Below are positions 14,134 to 19,352 of a stretch of 19,352 nt of DNA, piece by piece. Numbering within the stretch: position 1 is the first letter of the stretch; each line of letters opens with the position of its first letter. The stretch is from positions 1 through 19,352 of the forward strand of contig JAZTZP010000136.1 of NCBI GenBank assembly GCA_045637525.1, in the 5' to 3' direction. This DNA comes from JAZTZP01 sp045637525. Lineage in GTDB: Bacteria; Bacillota; Clostridia; UBA1381. The position numbers and the translations under genes were made by a program. The notes under the pieces were generated by a model that was not told where the DNA came from, ran no database searches, and worked only from the letters and a program-made list of their open reading frames with translations.

Positions 14134-14451
14134 TTAATCTTTCACCCTTTTCAATTTCATAGTTTCATCTTCATCTATTAATGTTAATGTGTTATTCTTT
14201 ATTTCAAATGAATATGTCCAATCTGATGAATATTGGGTACTTAATCTTAATCGATTATCAGTAACGGAATACGTGCCTGAAGCATAGTCTACACTTGATG
14301 CATATGTACCATCACTAAAAAATTCCAATTCACTAAATATTCCTGTACCTTCTCTTTCCCAACGTCCAACAATCGGATGTGTTGATTTGCCACAAGATAT
14401 GAGCATAGTTAAAATAACAACACTCAACATAACATAAATTATTTTTTTCAT
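14134..14451 (-). CDS. small lipoprotein
   Basis: 105 residues. A lipoprotein signal ends in the lipobox LISC (Cys at residue 20), so the mature protein is anchored to the outer face of the membrane. The mature part, with GRWEREGTGIF...LEFFSDGTYAS and SGTYSVTDNRLRL, resembles small beta-barrel lipoproteins of the DUF5640 kind that sense or bind unknown ligands. It is the middle gene of the minus-strand operon, 14 bases after the membrane-protein gene. AAAGGAA precedes the ATG. Function unknown. Confidence 0.78.
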   Translation of the reverse strand: MKKIIYVMLSVVILTMLISCGKSTHPIVGRWEREGTGIFSELEFFSDGTYASSVDYASGTYSVTDNRLRLSTQYSSDWTYSFEIKNNTLTLIDEDETMKLKRVKD

Positions 14452-14465
14452 TTACATCATTCCTT

Positions 14466-14807
14466 TCATTTTTCAAAATCAACTATAAATTGACCTTGAG
14501 TGCTTATCTTCCCCTCATCACCAACAGATAATATTATTTTGTTTGTTGATATAATCTGTTCTCTCTTGCCGTCTTCAAATTCGACCAATAAAACATCATA
14601 TACACCACTTTGCTTTTCAATAATTTTTCCTTTTCTTGTTATTATCGGTTTTGAGTAACCCCAATATATAGACACTGCTCCTAACATAACACTTATCAAT
14701 CCAAGAGCTATAAGGATTCCGGAAAAAAACTCTAATAAATCTTGAGTTAAACCACTATATCTATAATAATTTGATGCATCATATATGCTTACGAAAAATG
14801 CCCCCAT
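14466..14807 (-). CDS. small membrane protein, N terminus apparently cut by a stop codon
   Basis: From the ATG at 14807 it gives 113 residues with one sure membrane segment (FFSGILIALGLISVMLGAVSIY, about 27-48) and a soluble C-terminal part. The real start was probably 14864: a very strong site GGAGGAGGTG lies six bases before ATG GAC, but the third codon is TAA (14858-14856). After it the same frame runs on as KKRGKTLILLGVIIFVMG, a typical first membrane helix, straight into this frame. The ATG at 14807 lies in the middle of that helix and has no good ribosome binding site. So the gene is either a recent nonsense mutant, is read through, or is re-initiated. A sequencing error is possible. 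It is first in a three-gene operon downstream of small RNA B. Function unknown. Confidence 0.6.
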   Translation of the reverse strand: MGAFFVSIYDASNYYRYSGLTQDLLEFFSGILIALGLISVMLGAVSIYWGYSKPIITRKGKIIEKQSGVYDVLLVEFEDGKREQIISTNKIILSVGDEGKISTQGQFIVDFEK

Positions 14808-14904
14808 TACAAAAATAATAACACCTAAAAGAATTAACGTTTTTCCACGCTTTTTTTAGTCCATTTTTTTCACCTCCTCCAATGTAAATTCCATATTCTG
14901 CGCA

Positions 14905-14934
14905 TAAAAAATGCGCCTACCGAAGCAGACGCAT
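14905..14934 (-). terminator. terminator of small RNA B
   Basis: On the minus strand AUGCGUCUGC pairs with GUAGGCGCAU (10 bp with two wobbles) around a UUCG tetraloop, then six U. It is 40 bases upstream of the ribosome-binding-site-linked ATG of the membrane-protein gene, a usual attenuator position. Confidence 0.88.
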
Positions 14935-15112
14935 AAAAAACGTAAACTCCGACAGTCGCCAAACTTAAATAAATGGAAACAGGTACTCCTGTAACAACAT
15001 TTTATGGAGTTTACATTTTTAACATATCCAAAAATGTTGTTACAAATTCATCGAAAAAGGTATTATTAGCAAAAAAATTACCCGTATTTCCATTTATTCA
15101 ATTAAGTTTGGC
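14906..15112 (-). ncRNA. structured small RNA B / candidate leader attenuator
   Basis: The predicted transcript is about 207 nt, from G15112 to the U run at 14906. The closing helix pairs CCAAACUUAA with UUAAGUUUGG, AAUAAAUGGAAA with UUUCCAUUUAUU, and CGGGU with ACCUG. An inner hairpin pairs GUAACAACAUUUU with AAAAUGUUGUUAC. The apical region holds GUAAACUCC, complementary to GGAGUUUAC (14942-14950) found eight bases after the closing helix: a pseudoknot. CGUUUUUU and a terminator follow. The plan is the same as in small RNA A although most of the sequence differs. No promoter is seen between its terminator and the gene start at 14864, so the downstream operon seems to depend on read-through of this RNA. 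Confidence 0.72.
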
Positions 15113-15118
15113 ATAATT

Positions 15119-15147
15119 ATAATATCACATTTTTTTACTATTGTCAA
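15119..15147 (-). promoter_or_regulatory. extended sigma-A promoter of small RNA B and the downstream operon
   Basis: On the minus strand TTGACA (15147-15142) and TATTAT (15124-15119) are 17 bp apart, with TGA before the -10 and AAAAAAGTA before the -35. Six bases after the -10 comes G15112. Confidence 0.88.
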
Positions 15148-15216
15148 TACTTTTTTTAAATTAATCCATTACTATATAAATAATTTCTATAATATAAAAA
15201 GGATTTAAAAATCTTG

Positions 15217-15243
15217 AACCCCCTAACCCCCAATCTTGGGGGC
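15217..15243. other. G/C-run hairpin in intergenic DNA
   Basis: CCCCCAA (15227-15233) pairs with TTGGGGG (15236-15242), with a further CCCCC just before it. The rest of 15160-15300 is AT-rich and shows no gene. It could be a protein-bound or terminator-like structure, but no T run follows. Confidence 0.35.
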
Positions 15244-15307
15244 AAAAAGGAAATCTTTTTTTGAACAAGCAAAATTGCGCACGTTTGCGCGCATTTTCCT
15301 ATGTTAT

Positions 15308-15337
15308 AAAAAAAGACACCCGCCATTGAGTGTCTTT
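15308..15337 (-). terminator. terminator of the PIN toxin-antitoxin unit
   Basis: AAAGACAC (15312-15319) pairs with GTGTCTTT (15330-15337) around a ten-base loop, and on the minus strand a T run follows. It lies ten bases after the toxin stop. Confidence 0.85.
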
Positions 15338-15347
15338 CATATTATTC

Positions 15348-15758
15348 TTATCCCTTATTTATAATTTCTATCATTTCCTTAGGTGTTACAACATATGATT
15401 TTTCAGGAAAATGCTTTAAATTTCCGGTAACCAGATATGCATCTGTTTTCTTTCTTGCCTCCATAACAATTTCATAAAAAACAGTATCATCCGGATCCGG
15501 CATATATTCATCTATTGGAAGTGCATCAATATAAATTGCCCGTTTTTTCAATTCATCAATTAAGTTTATAACAGAATCAATCGGGAAATGAAATTTCTTA
15601 CGACTTAATACTTCAAGATATTCATTCAAAATTTCTTCATTAACAAGCATAGTTATATTGCCAAGCAATACTTCCTTTAAAACCAAAGCAGGCATTGAAT
15701 CGCTTTTTAGCATTGCCGACACAATCACATTAGTATCTACAACCGCAAAATATTTCAT
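15348..15758 (-). CDS. PIN-domain toxin of a type II toxin-antitoxin system
   Basis: 136 residues forming a single PIN domain, a metal-dependent RNase fold. Acidic residues are in the expected places: Asp8 in VVDTNVIVS, Glu41/Glu42/Glu46 in NEEILNEYLEVL, Asp88/Asp90/Asp91 in MPDPDDTVFYE, and Asp106 in TDAYLVTGNLKHFP. This closing segment is typical of the COG1569 putative-toxin group, so activity seems intact. The likely action is RNA cleavage that stops translation; the target is unknown. The start ATG lies five bases after the antitoxin stop, so the two are co-expressed. Confidence 0.88.
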   Translation of the reverse strand: MKYFAVVDTNVIVSAMLKSDSMPALVLKEVLLGNITMLVNEEILNEYLEVLSRKKFHFPIDSVINLIDELKKRAIYIDALPIDEYMPDPDDTVFYEIVMEARKKTDAYLVTGNLKHFPEKSYVVTPKEMIEIINKG

Positions 15759-15763
15759 TAGAA

Positions 15764-16069
15764 TTAACCTTTCGCTCTGCGTTCCTTTCTATACAACATA
15801 ATTTCATCATTAATATCATCAAGTGTCATTTCCGAAATCCCGTTTTCCGCAGCACTCTTATTTATTTCTTCCATAAATTCCAACGCCTTAGTTGCACTAT
15901 AGCTCTCTTTAGGCAAAATCATACTGAATGGTATACCATTTACTGCCACAGACCTTTTCAAAAACATTCTCATTGCCGTTGAAATATCGATCCCCAGGCT
16001 GTCATACAACCTTGTCGCTTCATTTTTCAAATCATCATCAACTCTAAATTGAATAATCGAAGTTGCCAT
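15764..16069 (-). CDS. RelB/DinJ-family antitoxin
   Basis: 101 residues. The N terminus IIQFRVDDDLKNEATRLYDSLGIDISTAMRMFL is a ribbon-helix-helix DNA-binding domain of the RelB/DinJ type, and NGIPF (44-48) is a hallmark following it. The C-terminal half, rich in Glu and Lys, should bind and block the toxin. It is the first gene of the pair, as usual for antitoxins, and probably represses its own promoter at 16117-16145, where inverted repeats overlap the -35 and -10. The usual partners of this antitoxin family are YafQ/RelE toxins; here it is a PIN protein. AGGAGG precedes the ATG. Confidence 0.88.
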   Translation of the reverse strand: MATSIIQFRVDDDLKNEATRLYDSLGIDISTAMRMFLKRSVAVNGIPFSMILPKESYSATKALEFMEEINKSAAENGISEMTLDDINDEIMLYRKERRAKG

Positions 16070-16116
16070 AAATTACTCCTCCTTTTTATATTTATTTGTA
16101 ATAGATTTGTACTATA

Positions 16117-16145
16117 ATTATACTATATTGTATGACAAATGTCAA
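16117..16145 (-). promoter_or_regulatory. autoregulated promoter of the toxin-antitoxin pair
   Basis: On the minus strand TTGACA (16145-16140) and TATAAT (16122-16117) are 17 bp apart. The -35 is part of the inverted repeat TGACA-TT-TGTCA, and the -10 lies in the near-palindrome AGTATAATTATAGT. Both are plausible operator sites for the ribbon-helix-helix antitoxin. Confidence 0.8.
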
Positions 16146-16228
16146 TAGAAAATTTAATTTAAAAACAAATTTATTTTATTAACATTACACAGTTTTTAAA
16201 TGAGCAAACAAATTGTTAACAAGAATAT

Positions 16229-16262
16229 AAATTATAGTTTATCTTACGATAAACTATAATTT
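16229..16262. repeat. solo terminal palindrome, minimal form of the repeat family (element 6)
   Basis: AAATTATAGTTTATC (16229-16243), four bases TTAC, then GATAAACTATAATTT (16248-16262): two ends of the element family back to back with nothing between. The outer flanks GAGCAAA and TTTTGCTC add a further imperfect arm. The rest of 16146-16322 shows no gene. Confidence 0.88.
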
Positions 16263-16322
16263 GTAATTTTGCTCATAAAAAATTAATTAATTCAAAAACA
16301 TTAAATAATTCGGGACTATTAA

Positions 16323-16353
16323 TTGACAATGGCAAAAGAAAACATGGTATAAT
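16323..16353 (+). promoter_or_regulatory. probable promoter of the small secreted protein gene
   Basis: TTGACA (16323-16328) and TATAAT (16348-16353) with TGG directly before the -10. The spacer is 19 bp, long for sigma-A, but the extended -10 may compensate. Confidence 0.65.
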
Positions 16354-16401
16354 AATGGTATCAGTTGCCATAGATGCAACACGAAAGGATAACATATAAT
16401 T

Positions 16402-16689
16402 ATGAAAAAAGTATTTTTAAGCATGATAATCATATTACAAATGCTGCTGACTTTACTCTCCGCAAGCATAGTATCAGCCGACGCAGACGGCTGTATAGCA
16501 AACAGTACATTCCGTGAGCTTACAAGCTCGCAGATTACCTGCGACCTTAACGGTGACGGAAAAACAGAAATAATCCGAACCGAAATTGAAGAAACCAAAG
16601 AGGAGTCATACTACTACTTAATCATCTCGAACAAGAAATATTTAGTACGTGAGCTAACCCAAAAAACCTACTCTTCAATAAAACCATAA
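16402..16689 (+). CDS. small secreted protein with a calcium-loop-like motif
   Basis: 95 residues. The signal peptide MKKVFLSMIIILQMLLTLL continues to a likely cleavage after VSADA (about residue 29). The mature part of some 65 residues contains CDLNGDGKTEII (about 47-58), a Dx[DN]xDG calcium-binding loop seen in FG-GAP/VCBS-like and dockerin-like proteins. It is too short to be a whole propeller, so it may be a trimmed remnant or a stand-alone small domain. The start ATG has only GAAAGGA about 13 bases upstream, slightly far. A bidirectional terminator follows directly. Function unknown. Confidence 0.65.
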   Translation: MKKVFLSMIIILQMLLTLLSASIVSADADGCIANSTFRELTSSQITCDLNGDGKTEIIRTEIEETKEESYYYLIISNKKYLVRELTQKTYSSIKP

Positions 16690-16733
16690 AAAACCTTTCA
16701 TCCGACACATTATCTCTAATGAAAGGTTTTTTT
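16687..16733. terminator. bidirectional terminator between the small secreted protein and nifS
   Basis: AAAAAACCTTTCAT (ending 16701) pairs with ATGAAAGGTTTTTT (from 16719) around a 17-base loop. It has T runs in both directions and sits between convergent genes. Confidence 0.9.
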
Positions 16734-16738
16734 CATTA

Positions 16739-17860
16739 TTACATATATCTGCGTATCTGTTTCACCTCATCGGTTACCGCTTCAATCGCATTATCAATAT
16801 CCGCTTCGGTTATATCCATATCAAGACTAAACCTTACAGCTCCCTCAATTTCTTTCTTTGTCAGTCCCATTGCCAGAAGAACCTTGCTGAGCTCCGGCTT
16901 ATGCGTTGAACACGCCGAGCCTGTTGAAACATATATTTCATGACGTTCAAGTGAATGAAGCAGAATTTCCGCCTTGATTCCGACAAACGATACATTAAGC
17001 ACATTCCCGGAATTTTCCCCTTCGCCGTTTATTTTTATATTATCTGTCTTCAAAAGTCCGTCTTTCAATCGTTCTCTCAAACCGTTTATATACTCATAAT
17101 CATATTGATAAGCCTTTACAGCCGCACCAAAAGCACAAATCCCGGCAACATTCTCCGTTCCCGGTCTTAAGCTGTTTTGCTGACCACCGCCGACCAACAG
17201 CGGCACAATCCTCGGATTTGACGTATACAAAGCCCCCGTGCCTTTAAATCCGTGTATTTTATGGGCACTTATGCTTATCATATCAACGTCCCATTTTTTC
17301 GGTAAAACCTCCGTCTTGCAAAATGACTGTACACAATCGCAATGCAAAAGCGCAAAAGAAGATTTTTCACGGATAATACTCTTGAGCTTATCCACCGGCT
17401 GAACAGCACCCGTCTCATTATTCACATGCATAACGCTCACAAGTATTGTTTTCTCATTCACCGCCTCACGAAGCTCTGAAAGATTTATTATACCGTTCTC
17501 ATCAACGCCGATATATATAACCTCAAATCCTTCCGCCTCAAGACGACGAAACGCCTCACCAACGGACGGATGCTCAATTTTTGTTGTTATAACACGATTT
17601 CCTCTTTTTCCAAGCATATGCGCCGCACCGAGTATTGCCCAGTTATTCGCTTCCGTACCGCCCGATGTAAAGTATATATTTTTCTTATCAACCGAAAGCT
17701 TTGAAGCAATTATCTGACGGCTTTCCTCTACCAGCTTCTGAGCCTCAAGTCCGAGAGCGTGCAGTGATGACGGATTACCGAAACTTTCCACCGCCGATAT
17801 AACCGCCCGAACAGCCTCTTCGCAAGGCTTTGTAGTGGCAGCCGAATCAAAATATATCAT
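16739..17860 (-). CDS. nifS: cysteine desulfurase, NifS/IscS family
   Basis: A 373-residue PLP enzyme taking sulfur from cysteine to form a persulfide, used for iron-sulfur clusters, thiamine or tRNA thiolation; cytoplasmic. Landmarks are YFDSAATT at the N terminus, SGGTEANN (66-73), His97 in EHPSV stacking on PLP, NNETG (147-151), the PLP lysine Lys201 in SAHKIHGFKG, RPGTEN (232-237), and the catalytic Cys317 in STGSACS. The loop with the Cys is of the long (group I, NifS/IscS) kind. No IscU gene is adjacent. It starts 25 bases after thiN, with GAGGT upstream, so it is the last gene of rpe-thiN-nifS. Supply of sulfur for thiamine would fit the context but is an inference. Confidence 0.93.
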   Translation of the reverse strand: MIYFDSAATTKPCEEAVRAVISAVESFGNPSSLHALGLEAQKLVEESRQIIASKLSVDKKNIYFTSGGTEANNWAILGAAHMLGKRGNRVITTKIEHPSVGEAFRRLEAEGFEVIYIGVDENGIINLSELREAVNEKTILVSVMHVNNETGAVQPVDKLKSIIREKSSFALLHCDCVQSFCKTEVLPKKWDVDMISISAHKIHGFKGTGALYTSNPRIVPLLVGGGQQNSLRPGTENVAGICAFGAAVKAYQYDYEYINGLRERLKDGLLKTDNIKINGEGENSGNVLNVSFVGIKAEILLHSLERHEIYVSTGSACSTHKPELSKVLLAMGLTKKEIEGAVRFSLDMDITEADIDNAIEAVTDEVKQIRRYM

Positions 17861-17885
17861 TTATATAACCTCATTTCAAATTTAT

Positions 17886-18494
17886 CTACTCGCCGTTTGT
17901 TACAACAACAATGCCTTCGCCTCCGGTTACGGTTATATCCGCTTTATCGCTTATAACCTCGTTGCTGATGCCTCGTGTCGCACCGTAGTACACTGTTTCA
18001 TTATTCAATGGATACATAAGCCCCGAATTTGAAACACCCGTCAAATCGCCGTTTAACGGAATTAACGAAACCGTTTTTCCAAAAAGACCGTCAAGGCACA
18101 CTCTGTCCTTTATATAATATATAGTATTTTTCTTATCAATTACAGCGCCCTTCGCCCCATGCTCTGCAATCCTTTTCAAAAGACAAATGTTTGCAATGGT
18201 GTGGTCAAGCCTTGTACCGGTCATCGCAAGCAGTATAATTTCATCACAACCCTCTTTAAAAGCAAGCTCTACGGCAAGCTCACTATCGGTAAAATCCTTT
18301 TTAGTGGGATATATAAGTGTATTTTCACCGGTTATATCAACCTTTACAGAATCCATATCGCCTATAACAAACCGTGCATGAATCCCGTATTCCGACGCAT
18401 AATTAAATCCGCCGTCAGCACATATTACAACATCCTCCGGCAAAAACCGGAATCCCTCATAAAAGCTTCCGTTTCCAATTATAACAGCACGCAC
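17886..18494 (-). CDS. thiN: thiamine pyrophosphokinase
   Basis: Transfers pyrophosphate from ATP to thiamine to make thiamine diphosphate; cytoplasmic. 202 residues, normal for the family. Motifs are CADGG (25-29), GDMDS (45-49), the DFTDSELA stretch (67-74), and GTRLDHTIANI (93-103), which hold metal, ATP and thiamine. The start is GTG at 18494, three bases after the rpe stop, with GGTGAG upstream inside the end of rpe, so translation is coupled. The order rpe-thiN is a common one in Firmicutes, usually preceded by rsgA, which would lie beyond the window. Confidence 0.95.
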   Translation of the reverse strand: MRAVIIGNGSFYEGFRFLPEDVVICADGGFNYASEYGIHARFVIGDMDSVKVDITGENTLIYPTKKDFTDSELAVELAFKEGCDEIILLAMTGTRLDHTIANICLLKRIAEHGAKGAVIDKKNTIYYIKDRVCLDGLFGKTVSLIPLNGDLTGVSNSGLMYPLNNETVYYGATRGISNEVISDKADITVTGGEGIVVVTNGE

Positions 18495-18497
18495 TTT

Positions 18498-19130
18498 TTA
18501 CTCACCCTTAAACGCTTTCACATTTTCTTCAATATTACCGCCAAAAACCGCTGTTCCGGCAACAAGCACATTTGCTCCTGCCGAAATAACCATATCCTTA
18601 TTCTCTGTCGTAACTCCGCCGTCTACCTGAATAAGAAAATCATCCCCTGCGGCATTTCTCACAGCAGTAATCTTTTCATTAACATCCTCTATATACTTTT
18701 GTCCGCCACGTCCCGGATAAACACTCATAACGAGTACCATATCAAGCATATCAATATATGGTAATACAGCCTCCGCCGGTGTATCGGGATTAATTGCCAT
18801 AGCAGCCTTTGCTCCGCACTTATGTATTAATTCTATACATTTTTCAGGTTCTTTCACCGCTTCTGCATGGAAAGTTATTCCCTCAGCGCCGCTCTTTACA
18901 AACTCCTCAATATATTTTTCAGGATTTTCTATCATAAGATGTACATCAAAAAACATATCCGTACATTTTCTTATAGATTTAACAACAGGTATCCCAAAGC
19001 TGATATTGCTTACAAAATGACCATCCATAACGTCTATATGAAGCCACTCAGCACCTGCCTTTTCAAGAGTTTTTAACTGCTTGTCCAATATTCCAAAATC
19101 AGCCGCAAGCATTGATGGTGATAAAATCAT
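18498..19130 (-). CDS. rpe: ribulose-phosphate 3-epimerase
   Basis: Interconverts ribulose 5-phosphate and xylulose 5-phosphate in the pentose phosphate pathway. 210 residues forming a TIM barrel. Metal ligands and motifs are LSPSMLAADF (N terminus), His31 and Asp33 in HIDVMDGHFV, His64 in DVHLM, and Asp170 in IQVDGG. The phosphate loop reads MSVYPGRGGQ, where many homologues have an Asn or Glu in place of the Tyr. The ATG at 19130 is preferred over the one at 19148, because GGGAG lies eight bases before it and the protein then begins MILSPSML as usual. A hairpin array ends about 19 bases upstream of the start, inside the leader. Confidence 0.95.
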   Translation of the reverse strand: MILSPSMLAADFGILDKQLKTLEKAGAEWLHIDVMDGHFVSNISFGIPVVKSIRKCTDMFFDVHLMIENPEKYIEEFVKSGAEGITFHAEAVKEPEKCIELIHKCGAKAAMAINPDTPAEAVLPYIDMLDMVLVMSVYPGRGGQKYIEDVNEKITAVRNAAGDDFLIQVDGGVTTENKDMVISAGANVLVAGTAVFGGNIEENVKAFKGE

Positions 19131-19148
19131 AATAAATTCTCCCTTCAT

Positions 19149-19352
19149 GTAAACTATAGTTTATAGGCTGTTCGCCTCTAAACTATAATAGTGAAATATT
19201 TTGCTTTCAGCAAAATGTGAAATTCACACTTCGTGTGAGTGAAATCCATGCAAAGCATGGGTGAAATCTGTCGCTATGCGACACGTTTCGGTAGAAATTG
19301 CAAGCAATTTCTGAATTTAAAATCAGAAAATCGCTTGTCGATTTTCTTTCCA
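19149..19352. repeat. GTGAAAT heptamer-hairpin array, cut by window end (element 7)
   Basis: It begins with a terminal palindrome (TAAACTATAGTTTATAGG, spacer, CTCTAAACTATAATA). GTGAAAT then occurs at 19191, 19217, 19239 and 19261, each followed by a hairpin of different sequence: ATTTTGC/GCAAAAT, TCACAC/GTGTGA, CCATGC/GCATGG, TGTCGC/GCGACA. AGAAATTGC/GCAATTTCT and GAAAATCG/CGATTTTC follow as the array core. The reverse half with ATTTCAC should lie past the window edge. The heptamer is the one used in element 1. The array forms the leader of rpe. Confidence 0.9.

Noticed and set aside
15227..15242. G-quadruplex or functional terminator at the CCCCCAA/TTGGGGG hairpin
   Set aside because: Only two long G runs occur on the minus strand, and no T run follows; there is not enough to support either call.

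Overview
The window looks like a chromosomal segment of an uncultured, low-GC, Gram-positive anaerobe of the class Clostridia, probably from an animal gut. The evidence is the AT-rich intergenic DNA, strong AGGAGG ribosome binding sites, perfect sigma-A promoters (TTGACA, 17 bp, TATAAT), secreted proteins with copper-amine-oxidase-like stalk domains, and the gene order rpe-thiN-nifS. A genus cannot be fixed from the sequence alone.

Layout. 1-1.4 kb: the 3' end of a 2-isopropylmalate synthase gene (leucine synthesis) followed at once by an alpha/beta hydrolase gene. 1.4-1.65 kb: a stand-alone tRNA-Lys unit. 1.6-5 kb: a metallophosphoesterase (+) and a GH39-type glycoside hydrolase (-), surrounded and separated by hairpin-rich repeat elements. 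5-9.5 kb, mostly minus strand: threonine synthase, a small P-loop protein, glucose-6-phosphate isomerase, tRNA-Gly (+) and a tandem ACT-domain protein. 9.6-11.5 kb: an AAA ATPase gene overlapping a RloB/TOPRIM-like gene, probably a phage-defence pair. 11.6-15.2 kb: secreted or membrane proteins (stalk-domain protein; stalk plus NPCBM protein; lipoprotein; small membrane protein with a stop at codon 3), two structured small RNAs and two repeat elements. 15.3-16.1 kb: a PIN toxin with a RelB/DinJ antitoxin. 16.4-19.1 kb: a small secreted protein (+), then rpe-thiN-nifS (-), with a further hairpin array running off the window edge.

Two things stand out. First, at least seven loci (about 1643, 3037, 4700, 12503, 12915, 16229 and 19149) carry nested-hairpin elements. 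Most are bounded by the inverted repeat AAATTATAGTTTATC. Three are arrays in which one fixed heptamer (GTGAAAT or GCGATAT) separates a run of perfect hairpins of unrelated sequence, and in the two complete arrays the heptamer flips orientation at the centre, so the whole array can fold as a branched tree. Second, two minus-strand small RNAs (about 12696-12845 and 14906-15112) differ in most of their sequence. They share one architecture: strong promoter, long closing helix beginning at +1, inner hairpin, pseudoknot to a strand just 3' of the closing helix, then CGUUUUU and a near-identical terminator. The pseudoknot pairs covary between the copies. Both lie upstream of genes for stalk-domain or other exported proteins, and one is the only visible promoter-leader of a three-gene operon. 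I cannot match either the arrays or the RNAs to a family I know.
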